In this document: positions 6,220 to 15,001 of the stretch, in pieces
How positions within the stretch are numbered: position 1 is the stretch's first letter
Layout of the letters: every line of letters begins with the position of its first letter
Assembly (NCBI GenBank): GCA_028285595.1
Contig: JANQOW010000012.1
Span: 1-35,869 of the forward strand
Reading direction: 5' to 3'
Length of the DNA: 35,869 nucleotides
From: Hyphomicrobiales bacterium
Lineage (GTDB): Bacteria > Pseudomonadota > Alphaproteobacteria > Rhizobiales > CAJQND01
Notes under the pieces: model-generated
What the model was told of the DNA's origin: nothing
Database searches by the model: none
Seen by the model: the letters and a program-made list of their open reading frames with translations, nothing else
Made by a program: the position numbers and the translations under genes

Positions 6220-8034
6220 ATGGCGGAAGCAGTGAGCGAGCTGACGCGGATTCAACGTGATCCGGAACAACCGAGAATTCTCGGCGACTTTCCAACCCTC
6301 TCTGAAGGGTTGGACTATGCGGCCCAAAGTGCTGCAGGTTTGAATTTCTACGCCCCGCGCGGCGGCCTCGATGAAACCATGACCTATGCTGAGCTGCGCG
6401 ACCGCGCGCTGGCCACGGGTCGCCGTCTGGTCAAAGCCGGCCTGAAGCGCGGCGACCGGGTTGGGGTGATCGCAGAAACCAAAGCGGCTTTTGTTGAAGT
6501 ATTTTTCGGTTGTCAATATGCCGGGCTGGTGCCCTGCCCCATGCCGTACAGCATGTACATTGGCGGCCGCGACGCTTACGTGCAGCGCATTGCCGGTCTG
6601 ATTGAAAGCGCAGACTGCACGGCTGTGATCACGCCCGACGATCTGCACTCCCACATCACCGAGGCCGCCGCTCTGACCGGCGCCAAATTGGTGTTCACCC
6701 ACAACGAACTGGCAGAGATTTCCGGCAAGGGTGTGGATCTCACGCCCTTTGGTCCCGACGATCAGGCTTACATTCAATACTCCTCCGGCTCCACGAGCAA
6801 TCCTAAGGGTGTTCTCATCACCCAACGGGCCGCGATGGCGAATGTGAGCCGGATCCTCAAGCACGGTATGGGCATCCGCGAAGGTGACCGGGCGTTCTCC
6901 TGGCTGCCGCTCTATCACGATATGGGCCTGGTTGGGTTCCTGCTGTCTCCGGCCATGGGCCAGGTGACCGTGGATTATCTGGCCACCCCCGCCTTTGCCC
7001 GCCGCCCGGCCCTGTGGCTGAAGCTGATGTCGGACAACCGTTGCACAATCGCCTACGGGCCTTCGTTCGGCTACGACCTGGCGTCGCGCCGGGTGAACGG
7101 CGGAGCCAAAGAGCTTGATCTGTCGGCGTGGCGCATTGCCGGCATTGGCGGCGACATGGTGCGGCCCGATGTTCTGGAAGATTTCGCTGAGCGTATGTCC
7201 GTTGCCGGTTTTGATCCCGTAGCGTTCCTCCCCAGCTACGGCATGGCCGAATCAACCCTCGCCATCACGTTCACCGATCTGGACGCTCCTGTGCGCGTCG
7301 ACTGCGTGGACCGGCTTGAGTACAAGCTGAACCGCAAAGCCGTGCCCGCCGGCGATCTGGCCAAGAAACGCCCTGAGCAGACCCGCTCGTTCGTTGTCTG
7401 CGGCAAACCTTTGCCCGACCACCGGGTGGAAGTGCGCGACGATAACGGCAAGGTTCTGAAAGACCGCGAAATCGGTCATATCCTGATCCAGGGTCCCAGC
7501 TTGATGGCCGGGTACTTCGGGAACGACCACGCCACCAAGAACGTGCTCTCTGACGACGGCTGGCTGGACACCGGCGACATGGGCTATTGGCTGGACGGCG
7601 AGATTGTGATCACCGGCCGGTCCAAAGACCTTATCTTGCACAATGGCCGCAACATCTGGCCTCAGGATATCGAATGGTCGGCTGAGCATGTGGAACCCTT
7701 GCGTTCCGGCGACGCGGCCGCCTTTGCCGTCGAAGACGATAATGACGATGACCATGTGGTCGTGCTGGTGCATTGCCGGTTGTCGGGCCGTTCAGAGCGC
7801 GAAGATCTGCGCCGGGACGTGAAGGCCGCCATTCAGCGCAGCGCCGGCATTGAGTGCCATGTGGTTCTGGTGCCGCCGCGCAGCCTGCCGTTCACCTCAT
7901 CGGGCAAGCTGTCCCGGGCCGGCGCCAAGGCAGGTTTCCTGAACGGCGAGATTGCCGAGCTCGACGAGGAGTATGTGCATTTCGGGGCCTCTGCCGAGAC
8001 AGGCGCCCAAATCGCCATGCAGCCAGCCGAATAG
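6220..8034 (+). CDS. Acyl-ACP synthetase / fatty acyl-AMP ligase of sphingolipid synthesis
   Basis: This 604-residue adenylate-forming enzyme resembles fatty acyl-AMP ligases more than acyl-CoA synthetases. It would activate a fatty acid as acyl-AMP and load it on the ACP encoded two genes downstream. The ATP-binding motif YSSGSTSNPKG is at 187-197, LPLYHDMGLVGFLL follows near 230, the YGMAESTLA motif is near 340, and the C-terminal hinge has DTGDMGYWLDGEIVITGRSKD. In Caulobacter the equivalent gene beside spt encodes an acyl-ACP synthetase needed for ceramide synthesis. It is first of four plus-strand genes (then cerR, acp, spt), apparently one operon. ATG 6220 was chosen because homology starts there. 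Confidence 0.9.
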   Translation: MAEAVSELTRIQRDPEQPRILGDFPTLSEGLDYAAQSAAGLNFYAPRGGLDETMTYAELRDRALATGRRLVKAGLKRGDRVGVIAETKAAFVEVFFGCQYAGLVPCPMPYSMYIGGRDAYVQRIAGLIESADCTAVITPDDLHSHITEAAALTGAKLVFTHNELAEISGKGVDLTPFGPDDQAYIQYSSGSTSNPKGVLITQRAAMANVSRILKHGMGIREGDRAFSWLPLYHDMGLVGFLLSPAMGQVTVDYLATPAFARRPALWLKLMSDNRCTIAYGPSFGYDLASRRVNGGAKELDLSAWRIAGIGGDMVRPDVLEDFAERMSVAGFDPVAFLPSYGMAESTLAITFTDLDAPVRVDCVDRLEYKLNRKAVPAGDLAKKRPEQTRSFVVCGKPLPDHRVEVRDDNGKVLKDREIGHILIQGPSLMAGYFGNDHATKNVLSDDGWLDTGDMGYWLDGEIVITGRSKDLILHNGRNIWPQDIEWSAEHVEPLRSGDAAAFAVEDDNDDDHVVVLVHCRLSGRSEREDLRRDVKAAIQRSAGIECHVVLVPPRSLPFTSSGKLSRAGAKAGFLNGEIAELDEEYVHFGASAETGAQIAMQPAE

Positions 8035-8095
8035 GCGCTGCACGACGGTTGAGCTCCGGGTGGGATGCCCGGGTGCCAGAGCTGGAGTTGACGTG

Positions 8096-9052
8096 ATGAG
8101 CGACAACATGATCGCGATTACAGGTGGGACCGGGTTTGTGGGCCGCCACCTCGTGAACCGTCTGGTGGACGAAGGCCACCGGGTCCGGCTCCTCGTCCGC
8201 TCTAAAACGACCGCCCGTGAGCTCTTTGCCGATCTGGACCTGGAAATCGCCCATGGCGATCTGGACAACCTCCAGGCCCTGCGCGAATTGACCGCCGGCG
8301 CCGGCACAGTGATCCATCTGGCCAGCAAGATTGCCGCCAAAGACCGCGCGGAGTTCGATGCGGTGAATGTGGACGGCACGCGCAATGTGGCCGCGGCCGC
8401 TCAAGCTGCCAAGGTTGGCCAATTCATCTTCATTTCGTCGCTCGCCGCACGCGAAGCTCATCTATCCGGCTATGCGGCCAGCAAGAACCAGGCGGAGCAC
8501 GAGCTCACCCAGCTCACCAAGTACGGCACCATGCCGTGGGTCATCCTGCGCCCACCTGCCGTCTATGGGCCGGGCGACAAGGCGACCCTGCCGCTGTTGC
8601 AGGCTTTGACCCAGAGATACGCTCTTCTACCGGGCCGGGCGGAGGCGCGGTTCTCCCTGATCTATGTGGAAGATCTGGTGGACGCCATCATCGCTCTCAT
8701 CGGTGATCAAGACACTCAAGGCCAGACCATCGAGCTGGATGACGGCAAGGAGGGCGGTTATGACTGGCCGGGCCTTGCCAAGATCGCCGGCGAAGTGGGC
8801 GGCCAGCGCGTGCGCCCCGTTTTTGTACCGCGCACAGTGCTGTCGGCCGCGGCCGGGGCCATTGAATTCGGCGCGAAAATAGTGGACAAGACCCCTCCCC
8901 TGGCGCGCGGCAAGGTGCAGGAGCTGTACCACCCGAACTGGGTCTGTGAGAACAAAAAGCTGCAGACCGCGGGCACCTGGGCCCCGAAGACACGGTTTTC
9001 AGAAGGCTTCAAGAAAACCGTGGACTGGTATCGCTCTGAAGGCTGGCTCTGA
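8096..9052 (+). CDS. cerR: Ceramide reductase CerR (NAD(P)-dependent extended SDR)
   Basis: This 318-residue extended short-chain dehydrogenase has the Rossmann motif GGTGFVG at 10-16, the acidic end of strand 2, the NVDGT motif and the catalytic pair Tyr126-x3-Lys130 (YAASK). In Caulobacter the epimerase-like gene between acyl-ACP synthetase and acp encodes CerR, which reduces the 3-keto group after N-acylation, in the reversed order relative to eukaryotes. Gene order here is the same, so I assign CerR by context plus fold. The ATG follows GGAG at 9 bases; it begins about 60 bases after the synthetase stop. Confidence 0.88.
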   Translation: MSDNMIAITGGTGFVGRHLVNRLVDEGHRVRLLVRSKTTARELFADLDLEIAHGDLDNLQALRELTAGAGTVIHLASKIAAKDRAEFDAVNVDGTRNVAAAAQAAKVGQFIFISSLAAREAHLSGYAASKNQAEHELTQLTKYGTMPWVILRPPAVYGPGDKATLPLLQALTQRYALLPGRAEARFSLIYVEDLVDAIIALIGDQDTQGQTIELDDGKEGGYDWPGLAKIAGEVGGQRVRPVFVPRTVLSAAAGAIEFGAKIVDKTPPLARGKVQELYHPNWVCENKKLQTAGTWAPKTRFSEGFKKTVDWYRSEGWL

Positions 9053-9088
9053 AGCCTGACACCAGCCCGTTTTTGGAACTAGACACTG

Positions 9089-9337
9089 ATGGATGCTTCC
9101 GACCAAAGCATGTTCGATGAAATCGTGGCGTTGTTGCAGCCGTTCAATGCGGACAATATCGAGCTCAAGCCGGAGACCGACATTTCCGCCGATTTGAAGA
9201 TCGATTCGGTGGCCGTCATGGATTTCGTCATGGAGGTTGAGGACAAGTTCGACATCGACATTCCGCTCAATGTGCTTTCCGACACCAGAACCATTTCCGA
9301 CCTGATGGGGGTCGTTAAAGAGCGCTCAGGCGCCTAA
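9089..9337 (+). CDS. acp: Acyl carrier protein dedicated to serine palmitoyltransferase
   Basis: This 82-residue acidic four-helix carrier protein has its phosphopantetheine attachment serine at Ser40, in KIDSVAVMDF; the motif is DSV rather than the DSL of housekeeping AcpP, as usual for specialised ACPs. It would carry the fatty acyl thioester made by the upstream synthetase and donate it to the serine palmitoyltransferase that starts 14 bases downstream. Tight spacing and order match the Caulobacter sphingolipid operon. A 4'-phosphopantetheinyl transferase is not encoded in the window and must act from elsewhere. Confidence 0.93.
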   Translation: MDASDQSMFDEIVALLQPFNADNIELKPETDISADLKIDSVAVMDFVMEVEDKFDIDIPLNVLSDTRTISDLMGVVKERSGA

Positions 9338-9351
9338 AGGAGCAGCCATTT

Positions 9352-10563
9352 ATGGCCAGTAAACTGCTTTCCAAGCACCAAGCCCTTGCCGAACGCTTTC
9401 AGCGCATGAAATCCATGGGCGCCATTGCTGTGGGCCCGACGAACGATCAGATCCTCTCGCCCACCCGCGCCATCATCAATGGCCGGGAGACCATCCTGGC
9501 CGGCACCAACAACTATATGGGCATCACCTTTGAGGAAGACTGCATTGCCGCAGGCAAGAAGGCGCTGGACGAGTTTGGCACCGGCACCACCGGCTCGCGC
9601 ATCGCGAACGGCTCCTACGCGCTGCACACTGAGCTGGAGGCCGAGCTCGCCAAGATGCTCAACCGGGAGCACTGCATTGTCTTCACCACCGGCTATCAGG
9701 CGAACTTGGGCATGATCGCAGGCCTCGCCGGCCCGCGGGACACCGTGTTCCTGGACGCTGATTCTCACTCCTCCATCTATGACGGCTGCACCCTGTCGGG
9801 CGCCAAGCTGGTGCGCTTCCGCCACAATGATGCCGCCGATTTGGATAAGCGCCTGTCGCGCATGGAAGATGATGGCGGCGGCCGCCTGGTGGTGGTTGAA
9901 GGGATTTACTCCATGTTGGGCGACCGGGCCCCGCTTGATGAGTTTGTTGAGGTGAAGAAGAAGCACGGCTTTGAGCTTCTGGTGGACGAGGCCCATTCCT
10001 TTGGCGTGCTTGGCCCCAATGGCCGCGGGCTGGCCGATGAGGCCGGGTTCCACGATGAAGTGGACTATGTGGTCGGTACCTTCTCCAAGAGCGTTGGGGC
10101 AATCGGCGGATTTGGCGCCGGCAACGATCCCATGTTCGAAATGATCCGCTATGCCTCGCGGCCCTATATGTTCACCGCCTCGCCCTCGCCGGCGTCTGTG
10201 GCAACATCCATTGCCGCAGTGAAGCGCCTGCAAGCTGAGCCGGAGCGGCGCGAACGGTTGCAGAAGAATTCAACCCGTCTTTACAACGGGTTCTCGGACC
10301 TTGGCCTGCAGCTTGGCTGCAATGTGGTGAGCCCGGTGATTGCCGTGACGTGTCCCGATGAGCCCTCCACCATCGCCATGTGGAACGCCCTGATGGAAGC
10401 CGGTGTCTATGTGAACATCGCCATTCCGCCCGGCACGCCGAACAAGACATGCCTGCTGCGGTGTTCAGTGTCCGCCGCGCACACGGATGCCGATATTGAC
10501 CGGATCATTGAGCTGTTCGGCGAGGTTGTGGCCACGGGCGTGCATCTGGCAAAGGCGGGGTGA
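9352..10563 (+). CDS. spt: Serine palmitoyltransferase
   Basis: This 403-residue PLP enzyme of the alpha-oxoamine synthase family condenses L-serine with an acyl thioester to 3-ketosphinganine, the committed step of sphingolipid synthesis, as a soluble cytoplasmic homodimer. Seen: GTGTTGSRIANGS near 80, a DADSHSSIYDG stretch with the PLP-stacking His near 140, Asp212 and His215 in DEAHSFG, and the PLP lysine Lys246 in GTFSKSVGAIGGF. A GGAGC site precedes the ATG. AONS and KBL are relatives, but the flanking acp, cerR and acyl-ACP synthetase make SPT by far the best call. Last gene of its operon; faces the headgroup operon. Confidence 0.95.
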   Translation: MASKLLSKHQALAERFQRMKSMGAIAVGPTNDQILSPTRAIINGRETILAGTNNYMGITFEEDCIAAGKKALDEFGTGTTGSRIANGSYALHTELEAELAKMLNREHCIVFTTGYQANLGMIAGLAGPRDTVFLDADSHSSIYDGCTLSGAKLVRFRHNDAADLDKRLSRMEDDGGGRLVVVEGIYSMLGDRAPLDEFVEVKKKHGFELLVDEAHSFGVLGPNGRGLADEAGFHDEVDYVVGTFSKSVGAIGGFGAGNDPMFEMIRYASRPYMFTASPSPASVATSIAAVKRLQAEPERRERLQKNSTRLYNGFSDLGLQLGCNVVSPVIAVTCPDEPSTIAMWNALMEAGVYVNIAIPPGTPNKTCLLRCSVSAAHTDADIDRIIELFGEVVATGVHLAKAG

Positions 10564-10678
10564 GCGAAAGCTTGCCACTAAATAGTTGAATTCGGCGAAA
10601 TGGTATGAACTTCCGAACGAACCCATTTTCGTGTAAGCATCTGAACCCGCAGATATATTCGCGCTATTTGGCCTTGAT

Positions 10679-10700
10679 GGGTGACTTTTAAGTGGCACCC
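10679..10700. terminator. Weak hairpin between convergent sphingolipid operons
   Basis: GGGTGACTT pairs with AAGTGGCACCC through a 9-base stem with a two-base bulge, midway between the spt stop and the end of the opposing operon. There is no clear U-run on either side, so I hold it only as a possible bidirectional terminator. The rest of 10564-10710 shows nothing. Confidence 0.3.
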
Positions 10701-10710
10701 CAGTTTCCGC

Positions 10711-11670
10711 TTATTTGAACGCACCCTTCAGATAGAGCTTCGGCATCAACCAGACCGACGCCAAGATGGGATGCCGGCGTTCAAAATCCGACAGCTCCAC
10801 TGCGACACCGGAGTGGCGCTCGATCTTCCAGGCCAGATAGTCCGCTCCGCCTTGAAACGTGAAGGCCGCCTTGATGAGGCGCACAACTGAGAGGATTTTC
10901 CCTTTAAACCGCCGCCGCTTCCAATCGACCTGTCCCTTGGCCCAATGCCGGTCGGCCAAACTGGCGAGGGCCGCAGGCAAATCATCGCCCACCACCGCCC
11001 GGGCCGTCTCGTCATACCAGTCAGGCGCCGTGGACATGATGTGCCGGGCCCTGTCCTCGCTTTCAGAGCGCAGCTCCGTGCCGTAGGTGGCTTTGAGCGC
11101 GGTGAGCCACAGGTCCTGATGCTCGCTTTCGCCCTCGGCCAAGGGCAAGGCAGACCGCAGCATGGTGATAATCGCCGTCTCGACCGCGCCCCGAACCCGC
11201 TCCTCATAGCCCTCTTGCACCCAAAGAAGCGCACTTGGCTGGGCGAATCTTGCCCAGAAATAGGGGTTTAAAGTGGAGGGAGACACCCAGCGTTCAAACT
11301 GGCTGAGCGGCAGCACGGCGTACTTGGAGCGCAGCACCTGACCTTCATGGGTGCACTCCGCATAATACACATTGGGCGGCGCCACGCGGCAGCCAAGCCG
11401 GGACAGCGGATTGCTGCTGACCCCTGCCCCATCACTCAACAGCACGTAGAAGTCGGCCAGACCTTCTGCCGGCGAGACATCGCGCAGGCATGAGCCATAG
11501 CCCAGAACGGCGGCCACCGTTTTGGCGGGATCGCCCCCGGCCCGCTTGGCCGCCTCGGCCCGCACAGTGCCGGCAATCGCGGCCACCTGCCGGCTGACAG
11601 GCAAGGCCAATTGCCGCTCCACCAAGCTGCGCAGCGCCTTTGGATTTTCGGCATGTTGACGGCCCATCAT
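10711..11670 (-). CDS. Tam41-like (MMP37 family) cytidylyltransferase, proposed CDP-ceramide or CDP-diacylglycerol synthase
   Basis: This 319-residue protein looks like mitochondrial phosphatidate cytidylyltransferase Tam41. Matching landmarks, in order: the nucleotidyltransferase motif VLGYGSCLRD near 54-63 followed by the acidic LADFYVLL strand; NVYYAE then a KYAVLPLSQFERWV stretch with a YFWAR/QPSALLW helix (Tam41: KYGV...LYLAGR.QKPV); the helical LPLAEG..HQDLW..ALKATYGTELR block; and a basic amphipathic C-terminus for membrane contact. Tam41 makes CDP-diacylglycerol from phosphatidate and CTP. Here the gene follows a ceramide-kinase-type gene by one codon's gap, so ceramide-1-phosphate is a plausible substrate. 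Family call by remembered motifs; the substrate is inference. Confidence 0.72.
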   Translation of the reverse strand: MMGRQHAENPKALRSLVERQLALPVSRQVAAIAGTVRAEAAKRAGGDPAKTVAAVLGYGSCLRDVSPAEGLADFYVLLSDGAGVSSNPLSRLGCRVAPPNVYYAECTHEGQVLRSKYAVLPLSQFERWVSPSTLNPYFWARFAQPSALLWVQEGYEERVRGAVETAIITMLRSALPLAEGESEHQDLWLTALKATYGTELRSESEDRARHIMSTAPDWYDETARAVVGDDLPAALASLADRHWAKGQVDWKRRRFKGKILSVVRLIKAAFTFQGGADYLAWKIERHSGVAVELSDFERRHPILASVWLMPKLYLKGAFK

Positions 11671-11673
11671 GAA

Positions 11674-12627
11674 TTACGGGCAAAGATAGGTGAACTCGGT
11701 GCCAAGCTCCAGCCTCAGCGGTTCATCCGCCGGGGCCTGAAAGAACTCGCCATCCACCACATAGTCCTCGGTACCACCCACCCGAGCGGCCTCAATGGAG
11801 CGGCTCTGGCAGGAGGCCGGCAAGTTTCGGTTCGGCACGCCATACATCAAAGGCAATATGTTGCGCAGCACGTTAGGCGGTGGAAAGGCAATGGTGAGGG
11901 CCTTCATCTGGCTGGTATCGGGCGCCCAATAGGGATGACACCTCAGCACCAGCCTCTCCAGGGTCGAGGCCATGAACAGCAAAAGCGGGCCGTCCGCCAT
12001 GGTCTCTGCATCGACCTCAACCTTCAGGCGGTGGGCTTTGACAATTGCGGTTTCCGCGCGCGAGAACAGATAACGGCCCAGGAGCGCGACAAGGGTGGCC
12101 AGCGGGGCCAGTTCTCCGCGGATATTGTTGTTGTTCATGGCGGATTGGGTGAACTCCACAGCGCCTCTGATGGAGCCGCAGCCGACAAACATGCCATGCA
12201 TGGGGCCGCGCCCGGCCGGGTTGACGATCCGCACCGTGCGCCGGGTCTTGTGGATATCGGGATTGGCGCGCGCCTCCGCGCTCTCTGCCAGATCGGCAAT
12301 GGCGCCGCGGCCGCCTGGCCGGCAGCCCAGAGTGGTGGCCGTCATGTTGGTGGTGCCGTGCGGCAAGAGGGCAAGGGTCGGCAAGTGCTCGAAGATCTCA
12401 CGTTCGGCCAAAAGGGTCTGAATGGCCTGCACCGTGCCGTCGCCACTGGAGATGAACAAGGTGGTGACACCCTTTGCGGCGAAGCGCTCCAGAATATCGG
12501 CCAAATCAGAGAAATTCTCCAATCTTTCCAACAATATGCCGCTGCGCTTGGACACTTCGTCGGCCAAGCGACGCCCGCGCTTGCCAGCGGAACTGGAGCG
12601 CGGATTGATGATGATGCCAGCGGTCAT
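11674..12627 (-). CDS. Diacylglycerol-kinase-family lipid kinase, probable ceramide kinase (CpgB-like)
   Basis: This 317-residue cytoplasmic lipid kinase has the family's N-terminal NPRS (8-11), the nucleotide-binding SGDGT (61-65), HGTTNMTA (90-97) and the late VVDGE (290-294) next to the catalytic region. In Caulobacter a kinase of this family, CpgB, phosphorylates ceramide on the way to ceramide phosphoglycerate; position in a sphingolipid cluster supports the same job here. Its ATG overlaps the stop of the CDP-alcohol phosphotransferase gene by four bases, and the Tam41-like gene starts three bases after its own stop, so the three are translationally linked. The GGDGT glycine is replaced by Ser61. 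Confidence 0.85.
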   Translation of the reverse strand: MTAGIIINPRSSSAGKRGRRLADEVSKRSGILLERLENFSDLADILERFAAKGVTTLFISSGDGTVQAIQTLLAEREIFEHLPTLALLPHGTTNMTATTLGCRPGGRGAIADLAESAEARANPDIHKTRRTVRIVNPAGRGPMHGMFVGCGSIRGAVEFTQSAMNNNNIRGELAPLATLVALLGRYLFSRAETAIVKAHRLKVEVDAETMADGPLLLFMASTLERLVLRCHPYWAPDTSQMKALTIAFPPPNVLRNILPLMYGVPNRNLPASCQSRSIEAARVGGTEDYVVDGEFFQAPADEPLRLELGTEFTYLCP

Positions 12628-13868
12628 GACGACGTGGTGGTGTCCATGGGTTTGGTCATCCAGGAGGTCAGTTTACCCTCTTTGGACTTAACAATCAGCG
12701 CATGGACGAGCTGAACTCCGTGCAGCACCAAACAGATGATCGTCCACCACGCCACCCACTCCAATGCCAGGTCCGGACGGCCCAGAAGCAGCGTGACCAC
12801 CGTGAGGATCACCAAGTTGGGGTTCCGGCGCGCGGTGATCAGGCGGAAGAACGTATCAATGGGCCGCCAGATGTGGATCTCGAGCCCCAAGACCTTGATG
12901 GCGATGCCTTCCATAATGCGCTGAAGAATGTAGCCGCCAATCAAGGCGATCATCATGAAGGAGAACATCTCCGACGACCAGCCAAGACCGACCGCGCCGA
13001 GCCCCAGAGCCCAGGCCGCGTACCAGAAGGGCGGATGGATCAGGTCGATGCCATGATCGAACACATCCCCCCATTTTGAGGAGGTCAGCGTGGTACGGGC
13101 CAGCTTGCCGTCCACGGTATCAAGGAACGTCATAAGCCAGGCGGCCACGAGGCCTGCCAGGAAGTAACCCTCCCAGAACAGCCAGAAGGCCAGGACCACA
13201 CACACCGCGCTGAGGGCCGTGACGATGTTCGGCGTGATGGATGTGGGTGCGAGCGCCCGGGTCACGTAGAAGGCGGGCCGCGGCCAGAGATATTTGGTGA
13301 CCAGGTCGGTGGCGCCCTTGTAGGTGCCCATAAACATGCGCCATTCGGTCTCCTCCACGGTGTCCGGAGACACCGCCCTGGCATAGGGCACTTCACGCTT
13401 GCGCAGCTTGCCCCAGAACGTGGCGCTGAGCTCAGAAGGACGGCGCGCAATCAGATTAAGCCTATCCGGCAGGTCTTGGCCCGCCTGCATGGCCTCAGCA
13501 GCCTCCAGCGCAGTTTCTGAGCGCGTGTGGACCGACATGGGCGAGGTGTCAGCCGCCACATCGCTGAGCAACGCAAACTCCGGCCGCTTTGCGATCACCG
13601 GCACCAGGGGGGGATCAATGACGCAATCTTCGCGCAAGAGAATGACCGGTCCGTTGTGCTGCGGGAGCGCGTCAACCGAGATGATCTCGGTGATGCCTTC
13701 CTTGGCAAATTGTGTGACCAGCCGTTCGCGCGGGCTCATGCCCCACATCCGCACCGGGTCGGCCTTCGCCTCCACAAAGCACAGGACCGGGTCCGTGCGA
13801 AAAGCGGCCTTGGCCGCGGGCTCTGCCGGGCTGGCTTGTTTGTCTTTTTTGGTCAGCTCTTTCGTCAC
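12624..13868 (-). CDS. CDP-alcohol phosphotransferase with nucleotidyltransferase-like N-terminal domain
   Basis: About 414 residues. The C-terminal half is a multi-helix membrane CDP-alcohol phosphotransferase with the complete signature D250-x2-D253-G254-x2-A257-R258-x8-G267-x3-D271-x3-D275 that binds metals and the CDP moiety. The N-terminal ~160 residues are soluble and recall a degenerate MobA-like domain (WGMSPRERL, VILLREDCVIDPPLV); the arrangement resembles bifunctional inositol-phosphate cytidylyltransferase/phosphotransferases, but the GxGxGxR loop is missing. It would transfer a phospho-headgroup between a CDP-activated partner and an alcohol. GTG 13868 is chosen because an ATG at 13991 would overlap lptG by 67 bases; GTG 13892 is an alternative. 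Confidence 0.85.
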   Translation of the reverse strand: MTKELTKKDKQASPAEPAAKAAFRTDPVLCFVEAKADPVRMWGMSPRERLVTQFAKEGITEIISVDALPQHNGPVILLREDCVIDPPLVPVIAKRPEFALLSDVAADTSPMSVHTRSETALEAAEAMQAGQDLPDRLNLIARRPSELSATFWGKLRKREVPYARAVSPDTVEETEWRMFMGTYKGATDLVTKYLWPRPAFYVTRALAPTSITPNIVTALSAVCVVLAFWLFWEGYFLAGLVAAWLMTFLDTVDGKLARTTLTSSKWGDVFDHGIDLIHPPFWYAAWALGLGAVGLGWSSEMFSFMMIALIGGYILQRIMEGIAIKVLGLEIHIWRPIDTFFRLITARRNPNLVILTVVTLLLGRPDLALEWVAWWTIICLVLHGVQLVHALIVKSKEGKLTSWMTKPMDTTTSS

Positions 13869-13924
13869 GCGGTACTGCTGGCCCTCGGCCACCTTAGGAT
13901 CGGTTACTGGGAAAGATTGGAGAA

Positions 13925-15001
13925 CTAAAGGCTTTCTTGGCTGATTGCAATCGCCGTTGCGGCAGCCCCAAACACCATCATCGGCATCCAAGCCGCCATC
14001 CAGGGCGGCACCAGGCCCAATTCACCCATGGTGAGCGAAACCCCCTCAAAAATGAAGTAAGCAAATCCCAGCCCAACCCCGATGGCAAAGAACATGCCCA
14101 GCCCGCCGCCGCGGCGGAATCGCACCGACAACGGCACCGCAATCAGCACCATCAGGAAGGAGACGAAGAAAAGTGTGATGCGCTTTTGCTGCCAGGTGGA
14201 ATAGACATGGGTCGGTCGGATACCGAAGCCCGAATTCGCGATAAAGTACTGGAGGTCCGCGCTGCTCATTTCCTCCGGGTCGCCTGAGCGGGTGCCTGCC
14301 GCTGCCGGCCGCAAGAGGCCCGAATAAATCATCCGGTTCACCCGGCTTGGGGGCAGATTCTCCCGATAATAGATGACCACATCTGAGAGCTCCCAACGGC
14401 CCTGCACCTGTGCAGCGGATTTGGCGATGATCTGTTCGGTCAGGATGCCCGCCGCGTCGCGCCGGAAAATCGTAACATCGGTCAGTTCCGTTGCATTGGG
14501 ATTGCTGCGGGCAGCGCGCAAAATGTCGTTGCCTGATCGCAACCATATGGGATCCTGTTCGCCCACTTTGAGCTTTTTGCCCGAGTAATCTCCAATCCCC
14601 CACTGATGCAGCGTGGGCGCTGCGCCGGGCACGGCCTGATCGTCAATGAGGAAATGGAACACACCAATGGCCAACGCCACAGGGGCAATGATGAGGATCA
14701 GGCGAAGCTGGGACACCCCTGTGTTCCAGATCGCAACCAGCTCGGACCGGTGGCTCAACTCGGTCAGCATCAGCAGAAGCGCAAGCAACGTGGCAATGCC
14801 CACGAAGGCCGATGTGACCCCCGGCAGCCGGAGGAGCGCATATTTGAAGATGGAGCTGAGATCATCATTGTGCAGCGCCAGAACATCCGGCGCATAGGTC
14901 ACCACATCCAGCGTGAGGACGAAAATGGTGATGCCCGCCAGGATCAGCGCGAACCGGGACGCAACCATACGCGTCAACATCATGCTCAAGGTCCAGGTCA
15001 T
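13925..15001 (-). CDS. lptG: LptG-like permease (YjgP/YjgQ family)
   Basis: This 358-residue inner-membrane permease has the family layout: about three N-terminal membrane helices, a periplasmic beta-jellyroll of roughly 150 residues (around 120-255), and three C-terminal helices. LptF/LptG pairs with LptB2 extract a lipid from the inner membrane and pass it to a periplasmic bridge. The start overlaps the lptF stop as ATGA. Normally the pair serves lipopolysaccharide; here it lies inside an operon for lipid headgroup genes, so it may be a paralogue that exports sphingolipid. No lptB, lptA or lptC is in the window. Confidence 0.85.
   Translation of the reverse strand: MTWTLSMMLTRMVASRFALILAGITIFVLTLDVVTYAPDVLALHNDDLSSIFKYALLRLPGVTSAFVGIATLLALLLMLTELSHRSELVAIWNTGVSQLRLILIIAPVALAIGVFHFLIDDQAVPGAAPTLHQWGIGDYSGKKLKVGEQDPIWLRSGNDILRAARSNPNATELTDVTIFRRDAAGILTEQIIAKSAAQVQGRWELSDVVIYYRENLPPSRVNRMIYSGLLRPAAAGTRSGDPEEMSSADLQYFIANSGFGIRPTHVYSTWQQKRITLFFVSFLMVLIAVPLSVRFRRGGGLGMFFAIGVGLGFAYFIFEGVSLTMGELGLVPPWMAAWMPMMVFGAAATAIAISQESL

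Noticed and set aside
6013-6918. Minus-strand open frame of 301 codons over the start of the acyl-ACP synthetase
   Set aside because: Overlaps a well-supported adenylate-forming enzyme and has no motif of its own.
9334-10233. Minus-strand open frame of 299 codons antisense to spt
   Set aside because: Shadow of the serine palmitoyltransferase gene; no family features and no ribosome binding site.
11611-12714. Long plus-strand open frame (367 codons) antisense to the lipid kinase and the Tam41-like gene
   Set aside because: Composition (His/Gln/Gly rich, no recognisable motifs) is that of a shadow frame in GC-rich DNA; the minus strand carries intact motif-bearing genes in the same bases.
13869-13991. 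N-terminal extension of the CDP-alcohol phosphotransferase from ATG 13991
   Set aside because: It would overlap lptG by 67 bases and shows no conserved sequence; GTG 13868 lies beyond the lptG stop with GAGGG upstream. Not excluded entirely.
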